Assembly (NCBI RefSeq): GCF_000348725.1
Contig: NC_020813.1
Coordinates: 1,364,001-1,428,000 of the forward strand
DNA length: 64,000 nt
Source: Pseudobdellovibrio exovorus JSS
Lineage (GTDB): Bacteria; Bdellovibrionota; Bdellovibrionia; Bdellovibrionales; Bdellovibrionaceae
Reading direction: 5' to 3'
Shown: piece after piece, positions 1-7,318 of the stretch
How the letters are laid out: every line of letters begins with the position of its first letter
How positions within the stretch are numbered: position 1 is the stretch's first letter
Program-made: the position numbers and the translations under genes
Notes under the pieces: generated by a model
Databases searched by the model: none
The model's input: the letters and a program-made list of their open reading frames with translations, nothing else
What the model was told of the DNA's origin: nothing

Positions 1-659
1 CGAGCTTCTTTATCGTATTTGCTAATATCGATCCTTCTAAAGGCTACAAAGGCATCACGGCATTTATCGTCGAAAAAGGATTCAAAGGTTTCACTGTTGG
101 TAAAAAAGAAGACAAATTAGGTATTCGCGCCAGCTCGACTTGCGAGTTAATTTTCGAAAACTGTGAAGTGCCAGAAGAAAATATTCTTGGCGAAATTGGC
201 AAAGGGTACAAAATTGCGATTGAAACATTAAACGAAGGTCGTATTGGTATCGGTGCACAAATGATCGGTATCGCTCAAGGTGCTTACGACGCCACTTTAT
301 CCTACATCAAATCGCGTGAACAATTTGGAAAAGCAATCGGACAATTCCAAGGGGTTCAATTCCAATTAGCTCAAATGCGTATTGAATTAGAAGCAGCTCG
401 TTTGATGGTTTACAATGCAGCCCGTTTGAAAGATGCAGGACAAGATTTTATCGAGTCAGCAGCAATGGCTAAATACTACTCGTCTAAAGTAGCAGAAAAA
501 ATCACTTCAACAGCTATCGATCTATTCGGCGGAAATGGTTTCACTAAAGAGTATCCTGTAGAAAAATTCTGGCGCGATGCTAAAATCGGTCAAATCTACG
601 AAGGAACTTCTAATATGCAATTACAAACAATTGCAAAAATCGAAATGGATAAAGCCTAA
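1..659 (+). CDS. Acyl-CoA dehydrogenase, C-terminal part (start lies before the window)
   Basis: The frame is open from base 3, so this is the 3' part of a gene entering from the left. The visible 218 residues match the middle beta domain and C-terminal helical domain of short-chain acyl-CoA dehydrogenases (FAD enzymes oxidising acyl-CoA to enoyl-CoA). Seen directly: the 'KLGIRAS' and 'FENCEVP' segments of the middle domain, then '[14 protein letters not shown]', '[22 protein letters not shown]' split over two helices, and 'IYEGTSNMQ', whose Glu is the catalytic base position of butyryl-CoA dehydrogenases. Ends 28 bases before the SDR gene, so co-transcription is likely. Substrate chain length cannot be fixed from this part. 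Confidence 0.93.
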   Translation, partial: SFFIVFANIDPSKGYKGITAFIVEKGFKGFTVGKKEDKLGIRASSTCELIFENCEVPEENILGEIGKGYKIAIETLNEGRIGIGAQMIGIAQGAYDATLSYIKSREQFGKAIGQFQGVQFQLAQMRIELEAARLMVYNAARLKDAGQDFIESAAMAKYYSSKVAEKITSTAIDLFGGNGFTKEYPVEKFWRDAKIGQIYEGTSNMQLQTIAKIEMDKA

Positions 660-687
660 TCGTTAAAGACCAGAAAGGCCTGTGAAC

Positions 688-1443
688 ATGACTTACGAAA
701 ATCAAACAGTTTTGATCACAGGCGCCAGTTCTGGTATCGGTGCAGCTATCGCCAAACGCTTTGCTGCCGCTGGATACGAATTACTTCTTCTTGGGCGTGA
801 CGAACAAAAATTAGAAAAAGTAAAGTCAGAGTGTAACAACTTAAAAACAGAAACTCTGGCTTTCGATCTTGCTGATTTCACAAACCATCAGACGATATTA
901 AAAAACAAACTCTCTGAACTGGCCCCTGTCAGCATTGTGGTGAATTGTGCCGGAGTCTTCCATCAAAGCACTTTTGAAGAAACTACCGATGATATCTGGC
1001 TTCATCAATTTCAGGTGAATTTTTTCTCAGCGGTTCAATTGGTGCAGTTCCTATGGCCCACTTTCAAAAAAAACCGCAAAGGCTCTGTCGTCAACATTGC
1101 TTCAACATTAGGGATTAAACCCACAGCCCATACAACGGCTTATTCAGCTGCAAAAGCGGCTATGATAAATTGGACTCTATCTTTAGCTCAAGATGGCGGA
1201 CTCCATAATATTCGTGCTAATTGCATTTGTCCGGGGATTGTCGACACACCTATTCACCAGTTTCACTTTATGGACCCTGAACAGAAAAAAGAGAGCACAA
1301 ATCAAATTCTGAAAATGCAGCTTCTGCAAGAACTTGGGAAACCTGAGGACGTTGCTGAAGCCGCCTTCTTTTTGGGTTCGGATCTATCACGTTGGACTAC
1401 GGGCAGCCTATTGAATGTCGACGGCGGGATACATATCAAATGA
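688..1443 (+). CDS. Short-chain dehydrogenase/reductase (SDR), 251 aa
   Basis: Classical SDR fold of normal length. The N-terminus carries the NAD(P) motif 'TGASSGIG', followed by 'NCAGVF' (NAG region), a Ser in 'NIASTLG', the catalytic 'YSAAKAA' (Tyr-x-x-x-Lys) and the C-terminal 'GSLLNVDGG' typical of FabG-like members. I start it at the ATG at 688 because AGAAAGG lies nine bases upstream; an in-frame GTG at 682 is too close to that site. Its stop overlaps the next gene's start as ATGA, so translation is probably coupled. It follows an acyl-CoA dehydrogenase, which would suit 3-ketoacyl or 3-hydroxyacyl substrates, but the substrate is not determinable here. Confidence 0.9.
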   Translation: MTYENQTVLITGASSGIGAAIAKRFAAAGYELLLLGRDEQKLEKVKSECNNLKTETLAFDLADFTNHQTILKNKLSELAPVSIVVNCAGVFHQSTFEETTDDIWLHQFQVNFFSAVQLVQFLWPTFKKNRKGSVVNIASTLGIKPTAHTTAYSAAKAAMINWTLSLAQDGGLHNIRANCICPGIVDTPIHQFHFMDPEQKKESTNQILKMQLLQELGKPEDVAEAAFFLGSDLSRWTTGSLLNVDGGIHIK

Positions 1444-2204
1444 GTGGAAAAAAAGAAGCTTCTAATTCTACCCTACGTCTTTCGAAACTGATGTCAGAAA
1501 GAGGACTTTGTTCGCGACGTGAAGCCGATGAGTATATCGCCAAAGGCCTTGTACGAGTAAATGGCGAAATCGTTAAAGAGCTGGGAACCAAAGTCACTCC
1601 TGATGTTCGCATTAGTTTAGAGGCTGAAGCCCTTAAAAAACAAAAAAAGCTAGTGACTATTATAGTGAATAAACCAATTGGATATGTATCCGGACAACCG
1701 GAACCTGGTTACGAGCCAGCTATTCGCTTAATCAATGATCGCAATCAATTTGGCCAACAGAAACGCATCCTGCAAAGAGGAGATCTGCAAGGCCTAGCTG
1801 TTATTGGTCGTCTAGATATAGACTCCCAAGGACTCCTGTTGTTTTCTCAGGATGGACGACTGGCAAAAAAGATTATCGGAGAGAATTCCGAGATCGAAAA
1901 AGAATATATCGTCCGTGTTCACTATTTAGGTCCCGAGGGACGACTTCCTGATTCTAAATTAAAACTACTCAATCACGGTCTTTCCATTGAGGGACAAGCT
2001 CTATTGCCGGCTAAAGTTGAATGGATTAACGAAGACCAATTGCGCTTTATCCTCAAAGAGGGAAAAAAACGTCAAATCCGTAAAATGTGCGAACAGGTGG
2101 GATTGCAAGTTAAAGGTCTTAAACGAGTGCGCATCGGCAAATTGGCTTTGGGGAAATTACCTGAGGGACGCTGGAGATTTATCGAAGAAGATGAAGAAAT
2201 TTAG
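1440..2204 (+). CDS. 23S/16S rRNA pseudouridine synthase, RsuA/RluB/E/F family, 254 aa
   Basis: The protein begins with an S4 RNA-binding domain (about residues 12-60, '[20 protein letters not shown]') and continues with the catalytic domain. The RsuA-family signature is clear as '[17 protein letters not shown]', whose Asp after the Leu is the catalytic nucleophile, and '[15 protein letters not shown]' is the family's C-terminal motif. The 'NKPIGYVS' segment resembles the RluF branch (23S U2604) more than RluB, but the exact target base is uncertain. The ATG at 1440 overlaps the SDR stop codon; extending upstream to 1392 would only read the SDR gene in another frame. Tail overlaps the convergent DUF455 gene by four bases. 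Confidence 0.9.
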   Translation: MSGKKEASNSTLRLSKLMSERGLCSRREADEYIAKGLVRVNGEIVKELGTKVTPDVRISLEAEALKKQKKLVTIIVNKPIGYVSGQPEPGYEPAIRLINDRNQFGQQKRILQRGDLQGLAVIGRLDIDSQGLLLFSQDGRLAKKIIGENSEIEKEYIVRVHYLGPEGRLPDSKLKLLNHGLSIEGQALLPAKVEWINEDQLRFILKEGKKRQIRKMCEQVGLQVKGLKRVRIGKLALGKLPEGRWRFIEEDEEI

Positions 2205-3001
2205 TTATTAGTCTTCTTCCAAATACTGTCTTTGTCTAAAAATGACTCGCGCAACTTTTCTAAATATAGGATTTCGTTATCTGTAAATCCGGATTTTTTA
2301 CGTAGCTCACGACTGATAGGGCTAATCCTTTTCGGCAAAATACCTCGTAGGCGGTCCATTCTTTTTTCAAAGTCTTCATTAGGATCAATATTTTCTTTCT
2401 GACAAAAATTCACATACCAATCCGAACCAAACTGAACATGGCCAATTTCTTCTGTGTTGATGATCTTAACAGCTTTACGAACAGCTACGGCATCAACTCC
2501 CGCCAGTCGGCGTAAAAGGGTGTCTCCCGCGTCTAATCCACTTCCCTCAAGGTAGCGGTGCACAATTAAAATCCTATCAATCAAAGAGTCCTCACGACTT
2601 ACAGAGGTCCAAAGACCACAATTAATGGGCCAGTCTCCCCATTTAAAACCTAAAGCCTCGATTTCTGTAAGGCACATTTCTAGATGCTCAGATTCAGACA
2701 CCGTAATTTTCCAAAGTTCTTCTTTAAAAGCATCAGGAGCCTCTGGAAACTCGGCAAGGGTACGTAAACCCAACTCCATGGCTTGTAACTCAATGCTGGC
2801 CAAATCATGCAGCATACGGGCTTGCCCCTCATCAGTTGAAAAGCCTTTTTTAGGCGGATGAGCTTTAAACTCTAAAACAGCCACATCGCGAGCAGGAAGA
2901 TCGGGAGCCAGTACGATCTCTTTCGAGTTCAATACCAGATCAGCATTAGATCTAAGCACTTCTATTTTCTGAAAGACGTCCGTTACATTAAAAGCCCACA
3001 T
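2201..3001 (-). CDS. DUF455 family ferritin-like protein, 266 aa
   Basis: The sequence fits the DUF455 family, predicted ferritin-like four-helix proteins with a di-metal site. Visible candidate ligands are the Glu and His in '[16 protein letters not shown]', the 'ESEHLEMC' ExxH motif, the Glu in '[12 protein letters not shown]' and the late 'EEIGHVQFG' ExxH. The order Glu, ExxH, Glu, ExxH is the usual arrangement for such a centre. The biochemical role of the family is not established; a relation to diiron hydroxylases such as MiaE is often suggested. Divergent from yebC, with an 86-base gap that must hold both promoters. The start is an ATG and the length is normal for the family. Confidence 0.82.
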   Translation of the reverse strand: MWAFNVTDVFQKIEVLRSNADLVLNSKEIVLAPDLPARDVAVLEFKAHPPKKGFSTDEGQARMLHDLASIELQAMELGLRTLAEFPEAPDAFKEELWKITVSESEHLEMCLTEIEALGFKWGDWPINCGLWTSVSREDSLIDRILIVHRYLEGSGLDAGDTLLRRLAGVDAVAVRKAVKIINTEEIGHVQFGSDWYVNFCQKENIDPNEDFEKRMDRLRGILPKRISPISRELRKKSGFTDNEILYLEKLRESFLDKDSIWKKTNN

Positions 3002-3087
3002 AAAATCGACATTAACACAATTAACAGGACCTAGACAAATTCCATCTAACTAGTTAATTTTATTAGACTCATAACAAAGGAATACTC

Positions 3088-3789
3088 ATGGGAAAGTCAT
3101 GGAAAAACGCAGGTAAAACTGAGAATGCTCAGAAAAAGGGACAACTATTCACAAAGCTAGCACGCGAGATCGCTGTTGCCAGCAAGAATGGCGGCCCTGA
3201 CCCCGACATGAATCCCCGACTACGCCTTGCGATCGATGCCGCTAAAAAAGTTTCTTGTCCTAACGATACAATTGATCGTGCTATTAAAAAAGGAGCCGGC
3301 CTTCTAGACGATGGCAAAATCATCGAAGAGTTAACATACGAAGGTTACGGCCCGCACGGAGTTGGTGTTATTGTAGAATGCCAAACCGATAATAAACATC
3401 GTACCGCTCCGGAAATGCGCAGTGCTTTTAAAAAGAGCGGCGGAAACTTAGGCGAAACTGGAAGCGTGGCTTGGATGTTTGCGCGTGTTGGAGAAGTCGA
3501 AGCCTCTAAAACAGGAACTTTTGATTTGGACGAAGAAGCCATTGAAGCTGGGGCGGATGATGTTCAAAACAATGAAGATGGCACTTATCAATTCTTCTGC
3601 TCTTTAGAAAGTTTAGACTCTGTTACAAAAGCACTGGTAGCTAGGGGCTGGCAAATCTCTTCGTCGTCACCTTCTTACAAAGCAACTAACGTTACAGAAA
3701 TTAACGACGAACAACGTAAAGAAGTTGAAGAATTTTTAAATACTCTAGATGACATGGACGATACACATAAAGTGTACGCGACTATTTAG
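3088..3789 (+). CDS. yebC: YebC/PmpR/TACO1 family protein, 233 aa
   Basis: Near full-length match in pattern to YebC: N-terminal 'MGKSWKNAGKTENAQKKGQL', then 'KLAREIAVASKNGGPDPDMN', 'RLRLAIDAAK', 'NDTIDRAIKKGAG' and 'YEGYGPHGVGVIVEC', ending in an acidic tail. The first segment differs from the common 'AGHSKW' version and matches the second (YeeN/YebC2-like) form often starting 'MGRKWENI'. Family members were annotated as transcription regulators; more recent work on relatives supports a role in translation at difficult (for example polyproline) stretches, as for mitochondrial TACO1. AAAGGA sits nine bases before the ATG. A hairpin follows the gene. Confidence 0.93.
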   Translation: MGKSWKNAGKTENAQKKGQLFTKLAREIAVASKNGGPDPDMNPRLRLAIDAAKKVSCPNDTIDRAIKKGAGLLDDGKIIEELTYEGYGPHGVGVIVECQTDNKHRTAPEMRSAFKKSGGNLGETGSVAWMFARVGEVEASKTGTFDLDEEAIEAGADDVQNNEDGTYQFFCSLESLDSVTKALVARGWQISSSSPSYKATNVTEINDEQRKEVEEFLNTLDDMDDTHKVYATI

Positions 3790-3838
3790 TTTTTTTAGTT
3801 TTTAGTTTAGTTAGTTTTAAACTCATCATTAAAGCGGG

Positions 3839-3863
3839 AGTCGGCTGACAGAAACAGCCGACT
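3839..3863. terminator. Hairpin between convergent genes, possible terminator
   Basis: A perfect 9-bp inverted repeat (AGTCGGCTG and CAGCCGACT) with a 7-base loop lies between the yebC stop and the stop of the gene on the other strand. Neither side is followed by a clear run of T, although a T-rich stretch precedes it on the + strand. Position and strength suggest a bidirectional terminator or transcript end-stabilising structure. Confidence 0.5.
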
Positions 3864-3875
3864 TGAGAAGGGCGA

Positions 3876-4412
3876 TTACTTCTTAGTAGTTGTCTTCTTT
3901 TTCTTGGTATTGGCTGGGCGCTTCTTCTTCGGTGCAGCCTTTTTCTTAGGCGGTTCACACTTAGGAATTTCAAGTTTTTCTTTTGTCACCTGTTCGCCCA
4001 AAGCGCAGGCCTTGATTGGAATTGTTAACATAAAATAAGACGAATCGGCCTTTTTAACGTACGGATAAAGAATCTCTTTGTATTCATCTATATAAAATCT
4101 GAATTCAGAAATATCAGGAAGGCCATTTTCAGAACGAATGGAATCCCACTGTTCCAATTTCCACTGGCAAATTTTTTCGCCTTTATCTTTAAGCAGAGTT
4201 ACATTGTGGACATCAGCACTGGACTCAATAACCACGCTATGCCTTAAAGTCCCCCATACCTTTTTGTGATCACGCGATAAAAACTTATCCTCATCCATGA
4301 CCTTACAAACACGTGGAGCTTCTTTAACTTTACGATTTCTAATTCTGGCTTCTGAAACAGCAGAAAAAGAGTAAACAAAAAATATCATCAAAATAGCTGA
4401 AAAGTATCTCAT
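3876..4412 (-). CDS. Putative secreted protein with Lys-rich tail, 178 aa
   Basis: I do not recognise the family. The N-terminus is a plausible Sec signal peptide ('MRYFSAILMIFFVYSFSAVSEA') ending near residue 22. The mature part has four cysteines (in 'PRVCKVMDE', 'GEKICQWKL', 'IKACALGEQ' and 'IPKCEPPKK'), enough for two disulfides if it folds in the periplasm. The last 25 residues are almost entirely Lys, Pro, Ala and Thr, a very basic low-complexity tail of the sort found on envelope- or nucleic-acid-associated proteins. ATG start; separated by 22 bases from the upstream sufE stop, so it may share that transcript. Confidence 0.7.
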   Translation of the reverse strand: MRYFSAILMIFFVYSFSAVSEARIRNRKVKEAPRVCKVMDEDKFLSRDHKKVWGTLRHSVVIESSADVHNVTLLKDKGEKICQWKLEQWDSIRSENGLPDISEFRFYIDEYKEILYPYVKKADSSYFMLTIPIKACALGEQVTKEKLEIPKCEPPKKKAAPKKKRPANTKKKKTTTKK

Positions 4413-4434
4413 CTACCTAAATGATACGTACAAT

Positions 4435-4863
4435 TTATTTAGAAAGTAAATATCGAAATGCCGTTGCGTAATATTTAATTTGCTTAATCATTGAGTACAG
4501 GCCGTTAGTTCTACTTGGACTAAGACCAGAGTCAAAACCAATATCTTTTAGAAAATCAGGCTCTGTTTTTAGAATAACGTCTGGTGTTTCTCCTGAATAG
4601 ACTTTGAGTACAATCGCCACTAATCCCTTAACAATAATAGCGTCGCTGTCCCCTTTGAAAATAATTTTTTTATCTGGAGTCAGATCTGCCTTAATCCAAA
4701 CCTGCGACTGGCAACCTTTGACTTTCAAATCCTCTGTCTTTAAAGCGTCATCAAGTCCTTCCCAGCGCTTACCATATTCGATAATTTTTTCGTATTTCTG
4801 TTCCCAATCAGTTGTCGTAGGAAAGTCTTTTTTTATGAGTTCAATTTTTTCTTCTATTCGCAT
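4435..4863 (-). CDS. sufE: SufE-type cysteine desulfuration protein, 142 aa
   Basis: SufE accepts persulfide sulfur from a SufS-type cysteine desulfurase for iron-sulfur cluster assembly. The conserved acceptor is Cys51 in 'KVKGCQSQVW', and the family segments 'WEQKYEKIIEYGK' and 'GLSPSRTNGLYSMIKQIKYY' are present. Length is typical. I prefer the ATG at 4863 over the TTG at 4869, because AAGAAG lies nine bases before the ATG and only three before the TTG. The start lies inside the 3' end of the upstream cysteine-cluster gene, so the two are probably co-translated. No sufBCDS genes are adjacent; a cysteine desulfurase sits 20 kb away. Confidence 0.92.
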   Translation of the reverse strand: MRIEEKIELIKKDFPTTTDWEQKYEKIIEYGKRWEGLDDALKTEDLKVKGCQSQVWIKADLTPDKKIIFKGDSDAIIVKGLVAIVLKVYSGETPDVILKTEPDFLKDIGFDSGLSPSRTNGLYSMIKQIKYYATAFRYLLSK

Positions 4864-5698
4864 ACTCAACTACTTCTTTTTCTAAACTCAGTCCTTGTGG
4901 CCCTAAAATTTCTTTAAATTGATTTCTATCTAGATTCTTCACAATTGCAAAACATTTCTTATAGAAACTGATCTTATCGTCGTAACCAATCCACAAAGAT
5001 TTATCAATAGCAGGTGATATCTGTTTCTGCTCTGTCTCTTCTGCTTCAAATTCTCTTTTATTTAAAAACTCCAGTTGATCGGAAATATCTCGCGGTGAAA
5101 AACCCATTTGCACAAGACATTCTTCAGCTAAAGCCATTTCGACATAACTCAGATAATCACTGAAAACGGCCCAAAACTTTTGCCCATCCTGTCCATAGTC
5201 ACTACGGCAGTAAAAGCTCGTGCAAACGACTCCTCGAAACATCCAGATATCGCATCGATTTTGACCTCTGTTGTAATAAGGGCAAAGTAAATTTTCATCA
5301 TTTCCAAATTGATCATCAGATTTCGTTAAAAAGGCATACTGATAATCAAATGGAGCCATCATCCCGATTGGAAATGCAAATTCTCGTTCTGCAATTTTAT
5401 TTCTAATTTTTTGAATTCCCTGATTCTTTGAAATTCCCTGATGGGCACCAGTGCTTTGCTGCTGAATCTCATCCTGTTCAAGTAGAGCCCCTATAGCATA
5501 GTTCGTTAAATAGGGATGAAATGTGCAGCATTTTAATTCTTTTTTATAAGTAAAAGAAAAACGTCTATCCCGCGCGCGCAGACAATTGTCACATGTAGCT
5601 TTTGTTTCAGTTACATCGAGCGACATGATCTTAGAAGAGATAAACCCCTTATAGACCGGAGGTAAAATAGTCTGCAGCTTCAGAGGGCTTATCGACAT
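4841..5698 (-). CDS. Cysteine-cluster protein of unknown function, 285 aa
   Basis: No firm family. Eight cysteines fall in two groups: Cys36, Cys39, Cys57 and Cys58 ('CDNC' then 'KCCTF'), and Cys139, Cys149, Cys159 and Cys164 ('LCPYYNRGQNRCDIW', 'GVVCTSFYC'). This order (CxxC, CC, then CP...C...C....C) resembles the metal-chelating YkgJ/FliB-type cysteine cluster, where the second part usually reads CPxL...C.IY..RP..CR.F.C. I infer a Zn- or Fe-S-binding protein. It overlaps the sufE start by 23 bases and the upstream phosphatase stop by 10 bases, so an iron-sulfur link through SufE is plausible. No signal peptide is visible. Confidence 0.72.
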   Translation of the reverse strand: MSISPLKLQTILPPVYKGFISSKIMSLDVTETKATCDNCLRARDRRFSFTYKKELKCCTFHPYLTNYAIGALLEQDEIQQQSTGAHQGISKNQGIQKIRNKIAEREFAFPIGMMAPFDYQYAFLTKSDDQFGNDENLLCPYYNRGQNRCDIWMFRGVVCTSFYCRSDYGQDGQKFWAVFSDYLSYVEMALAEECLVQMGFSPRDISDQLEFLNKREFEAEETEQKQISPAIDKSLWIGYDDKISFYKKCFAIVKNLDRNQFKEILGPQGLSLEKEVVEYANRRKN

Positions 5699-6537
5699 AC
5701 TCGCGATATTTTCTTTCTTAGTTCAAGTAATTCGTCCACACGTCCCCACTGCCAACGGAAATCTGTACACTTTTTGTACTGTGGAAATGTCATCGGAGTA
5801 AAGCCATCCCAACCTATCCATGTTTCCCTTAAAATCTGTGGAAGGATCGTATTTACAAATTTTCTATAAGAGCGATCGCCTATAATCTGCTGACGTTTCA
5901 ATTCTAAAGCGACCTCAATAGGTGTCACATAGCCAATTTGGTCCGCATGTAACTTCGAACCTCGTTCAAGCATAAGATCCCAAAGCTGAAATGTTCGATC
6001 CGACGAATACAATTGATGAATAAAGGTTATAACTCGGGTGTCAGAGGAAAATTCCCGAAAAAAGAGGCGATAGATTTGTGGATCTTTTTCTCCGTTATCA
6101 CCAAATAAGATAACGACTTCTGGTTCTTGCTCTTTCATCAATTGGCGTAAAGTGCGAATTTTATGATTTTCGTCTTTTAAATCAGCACGTAAAAACATAT
6201 CGCCATACGGAAATTGATTCATGCTTAAGAATGATCTGTGTGAAACATCCATCAGCGGCATGCCCGCAATTCTTTCAGGAGCATTAGAGACATAAGCCAC
6301 ACGCACATCTAAATGATTTTGCTGTTTAAGCGTATGGAATAACTCAGACATCCCACGAAAAGGAGTCGTGATATTCGCGGCTCGTGTCAGCTTACCTGAC
6401 CAATTTAAAATATGGGACACCTTGATTGTATCATCGATATCACTCACCAACAGGACTCGCTTCTTTCCTGCCCACGACATAGCAGGTGCTAAAGTTAGAG
6501 CTGCCACCAAAGCTATTGATGTGATTTTTGTTTTCAT
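5689..6537 (-). CDS. APP1-type (DUF2183) phosphatidate phosphatase-like protein, exported, 282 aa
   Basis: The HAD-like motif 'VSDIDDTIK' (residues 31-39; DxDxT at 33-37) and 'FRGMSELFHTL', 'VAYVSNAPE' and 'LFGDNGEKDPQIY' match the APP1/DUF2183 family, named after a yeast phosphatidate phosphatase. An N-terminal signal peptide is evident ('MKTKITSIALVAALTLAPAM', cleavage near Ala23), so the enzyme should act outside the cytoplasm. The ATG at 6537 is chosen because of this signal and the GGGGGGA just upstream; the frame stays open to 6672 but that part looks non-coding. Probable first gene of the overlapping group with the cysteine-cluster protein and sufE. Substrate is inferred only. Confidence 0.85.
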   Translation of the reverse strand: MKTKITSIALVAALTLAPAMSWAGKKRVLLVSDIDDTIKVSHILNWSGKLTRAANITTPFRGMSELFHTLKQQNHLDVRVAYVSNAPERIAGMPLMDVSHRSFLSMNQFPYGDMFLRADLKDENHKIRTLRQLMKEQEPEVVILFGDNGEKDPQIYRLFFREFSSDTRVITFIHQLYSSDRTFQLWDLMLERGSKLHADQIGYVTPIEVALELKRQQIIGDRSYRKFVNTILPQILRETWIGWDGFTPMTFPQYKKCTDFRWQWGRVDELLELRKKISRVCR

Positions 6538-6754
6538 ATTCCCCCCATAAAAACCCCGTAAAGACGGCAAACTGTGCGACCAATAACACGATGTATCATT
6601 CGAGGCTAGAGCATTCTCTGCCAGCGAGCCACAGACAGCTGTAAAGTTTCTAGACAGCCCTTTATGTCCCAATGCGGGATTTAAATTTCAGCTTAAAATA
6701 TCTGAATAAATTCAATGACTTAAACTGTTTCACAATGAGATTTTTACCATCAAG

Positions 6755-6782
6755 TTGGTAAGCCATTTGCATTAGCTATAAG
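6755..6782 (+). promoter_or_regulatory. Possible sigma-70-type promoter
   Basis: TTGGTA (6755-6760) and TATAAG (6777-6782) are separated by 16 bases, upstream of the small secreted-protein gene at 6800. The predicted transcript start would be only about ten bases before the ATG, just before GGAGG, which makes the call weak. The rest of the 262-base divergent gap (6538-6799) shows nothing else I can name. Confidence 0.3.
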
Positions 6783-6799
6783 TAGGAACTGGAGGATTT

Positions 6800-7069
6800 A
6801 TGAAACACACTCTATTTATCACAGTATTATTTACAGGATTGATCTCGTGGGGCGCCACTGAAACTTCAGCAACTTCAGCAAAATCCTACAACTTTCAATA
6901 TAAACTTCCACAGTCAAAGACACTGACGATCACACAAGCAGCTCCGAATCAGGAAGAAGCTTATAAATTAGCAGCGCGCGAATGCTTCAAAAAACTGACA
7001 CAAAATCAATACCCTGGTGAACAACAAGGTTTAGAGATTATTGATATTTGCGCAAATCCAAAAATGTAG
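6800..7069 (+). CDS. Small secreted protein, 89 aa
   Basis: No recognised family. The N-terminus 'MKHTLFITVLFTGLISWGA' is a typical short signal peptide with likely cleavage near Ala19. The mature part contains a repeated 'ETSATSA' stretch, then a compact domain with two cysteines (in 'AARECFKKL' and 'IDICANPKM') that could form a disulfide. A strong ribosome site, CTGGAGGA, stands six bases from the ATG. The next small gene starts 29 bases downstream on the same strand, so the two may form a pair. Confidence 0.7.
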   Translation: MKHTLFITVLFTGLISWGATETSATSAKSYNFQYKLPQSKTLTITQAAPNQEEAYKLAARECFKKLTQNQYPGEQQGLEIIDICANPKM

Positions 7070-7098
7070 TTAATCTAGCTCTTTAAAGAGGGACTAAC

Positions 7099-7314
7099 AT
7101 GAGTTTTCTTAAATCTGTTTCGAATTTCTTATTTGGTAAAGACGCTGATATCTTTGACGACAAAGGACGCGTTCTGCATAAACTTCCAAAGAAAAAATGG
7201 GATGACTGGCACAATCGCATCATCAGAGGATCAGAGTACAATTGGCGCGAACACACTGGCTCTCAAGCTGGTGCTAAAGACCAAACTCCAGAGAGCCAAA
7301 AAAAATCTCAATAA
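7099..7314 (+). CDS. Small hypothetical protein, 71 aa
   Basis: Unrecognised. A small soluble protein with a short amphipathic N-terminus ('MSFLKSVSNFLFGKD'), a charged middle rich in Trp, Lys and Asp ('KKKWDDWHNRI', 'YNWREHTGS') and a Gln/Ser/Lys-rich tail. An AGAGGGA ribosome site lies seven bases before the ATG. It sits between the small secreted-protein gene and convergent mutS, ending only four bases from the mutS stop. The clear ribosome site and open frame support it as a real gene. Confidence 0.6.
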   Translation: MSFLKSVSNFLFGKDADIFDDKGRVLHKLPKKKWDDWHNRIIRGSEYNWREHTGSQAGAKDQTPESQKKSQ

Positions 7315-7318
7315 TCTA

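Noticed and set aside
682-687. GTG at 682 as the SDR start
   Set aside because: Only three bases from the ribosome site; the ATG at 688 has normal nine-base spacing.
4864-4869. TTG at 4869 as the sufE start
   Set aside because: The ribosome site is too close to it; ATG at 4863 is well spaced.
6538-6672. N-terminal extension of the APP1-like protein
   Set aside because: A signal peptide and a strong ribosome site begin at 6537; the upstream codons read as unrelated sequence.
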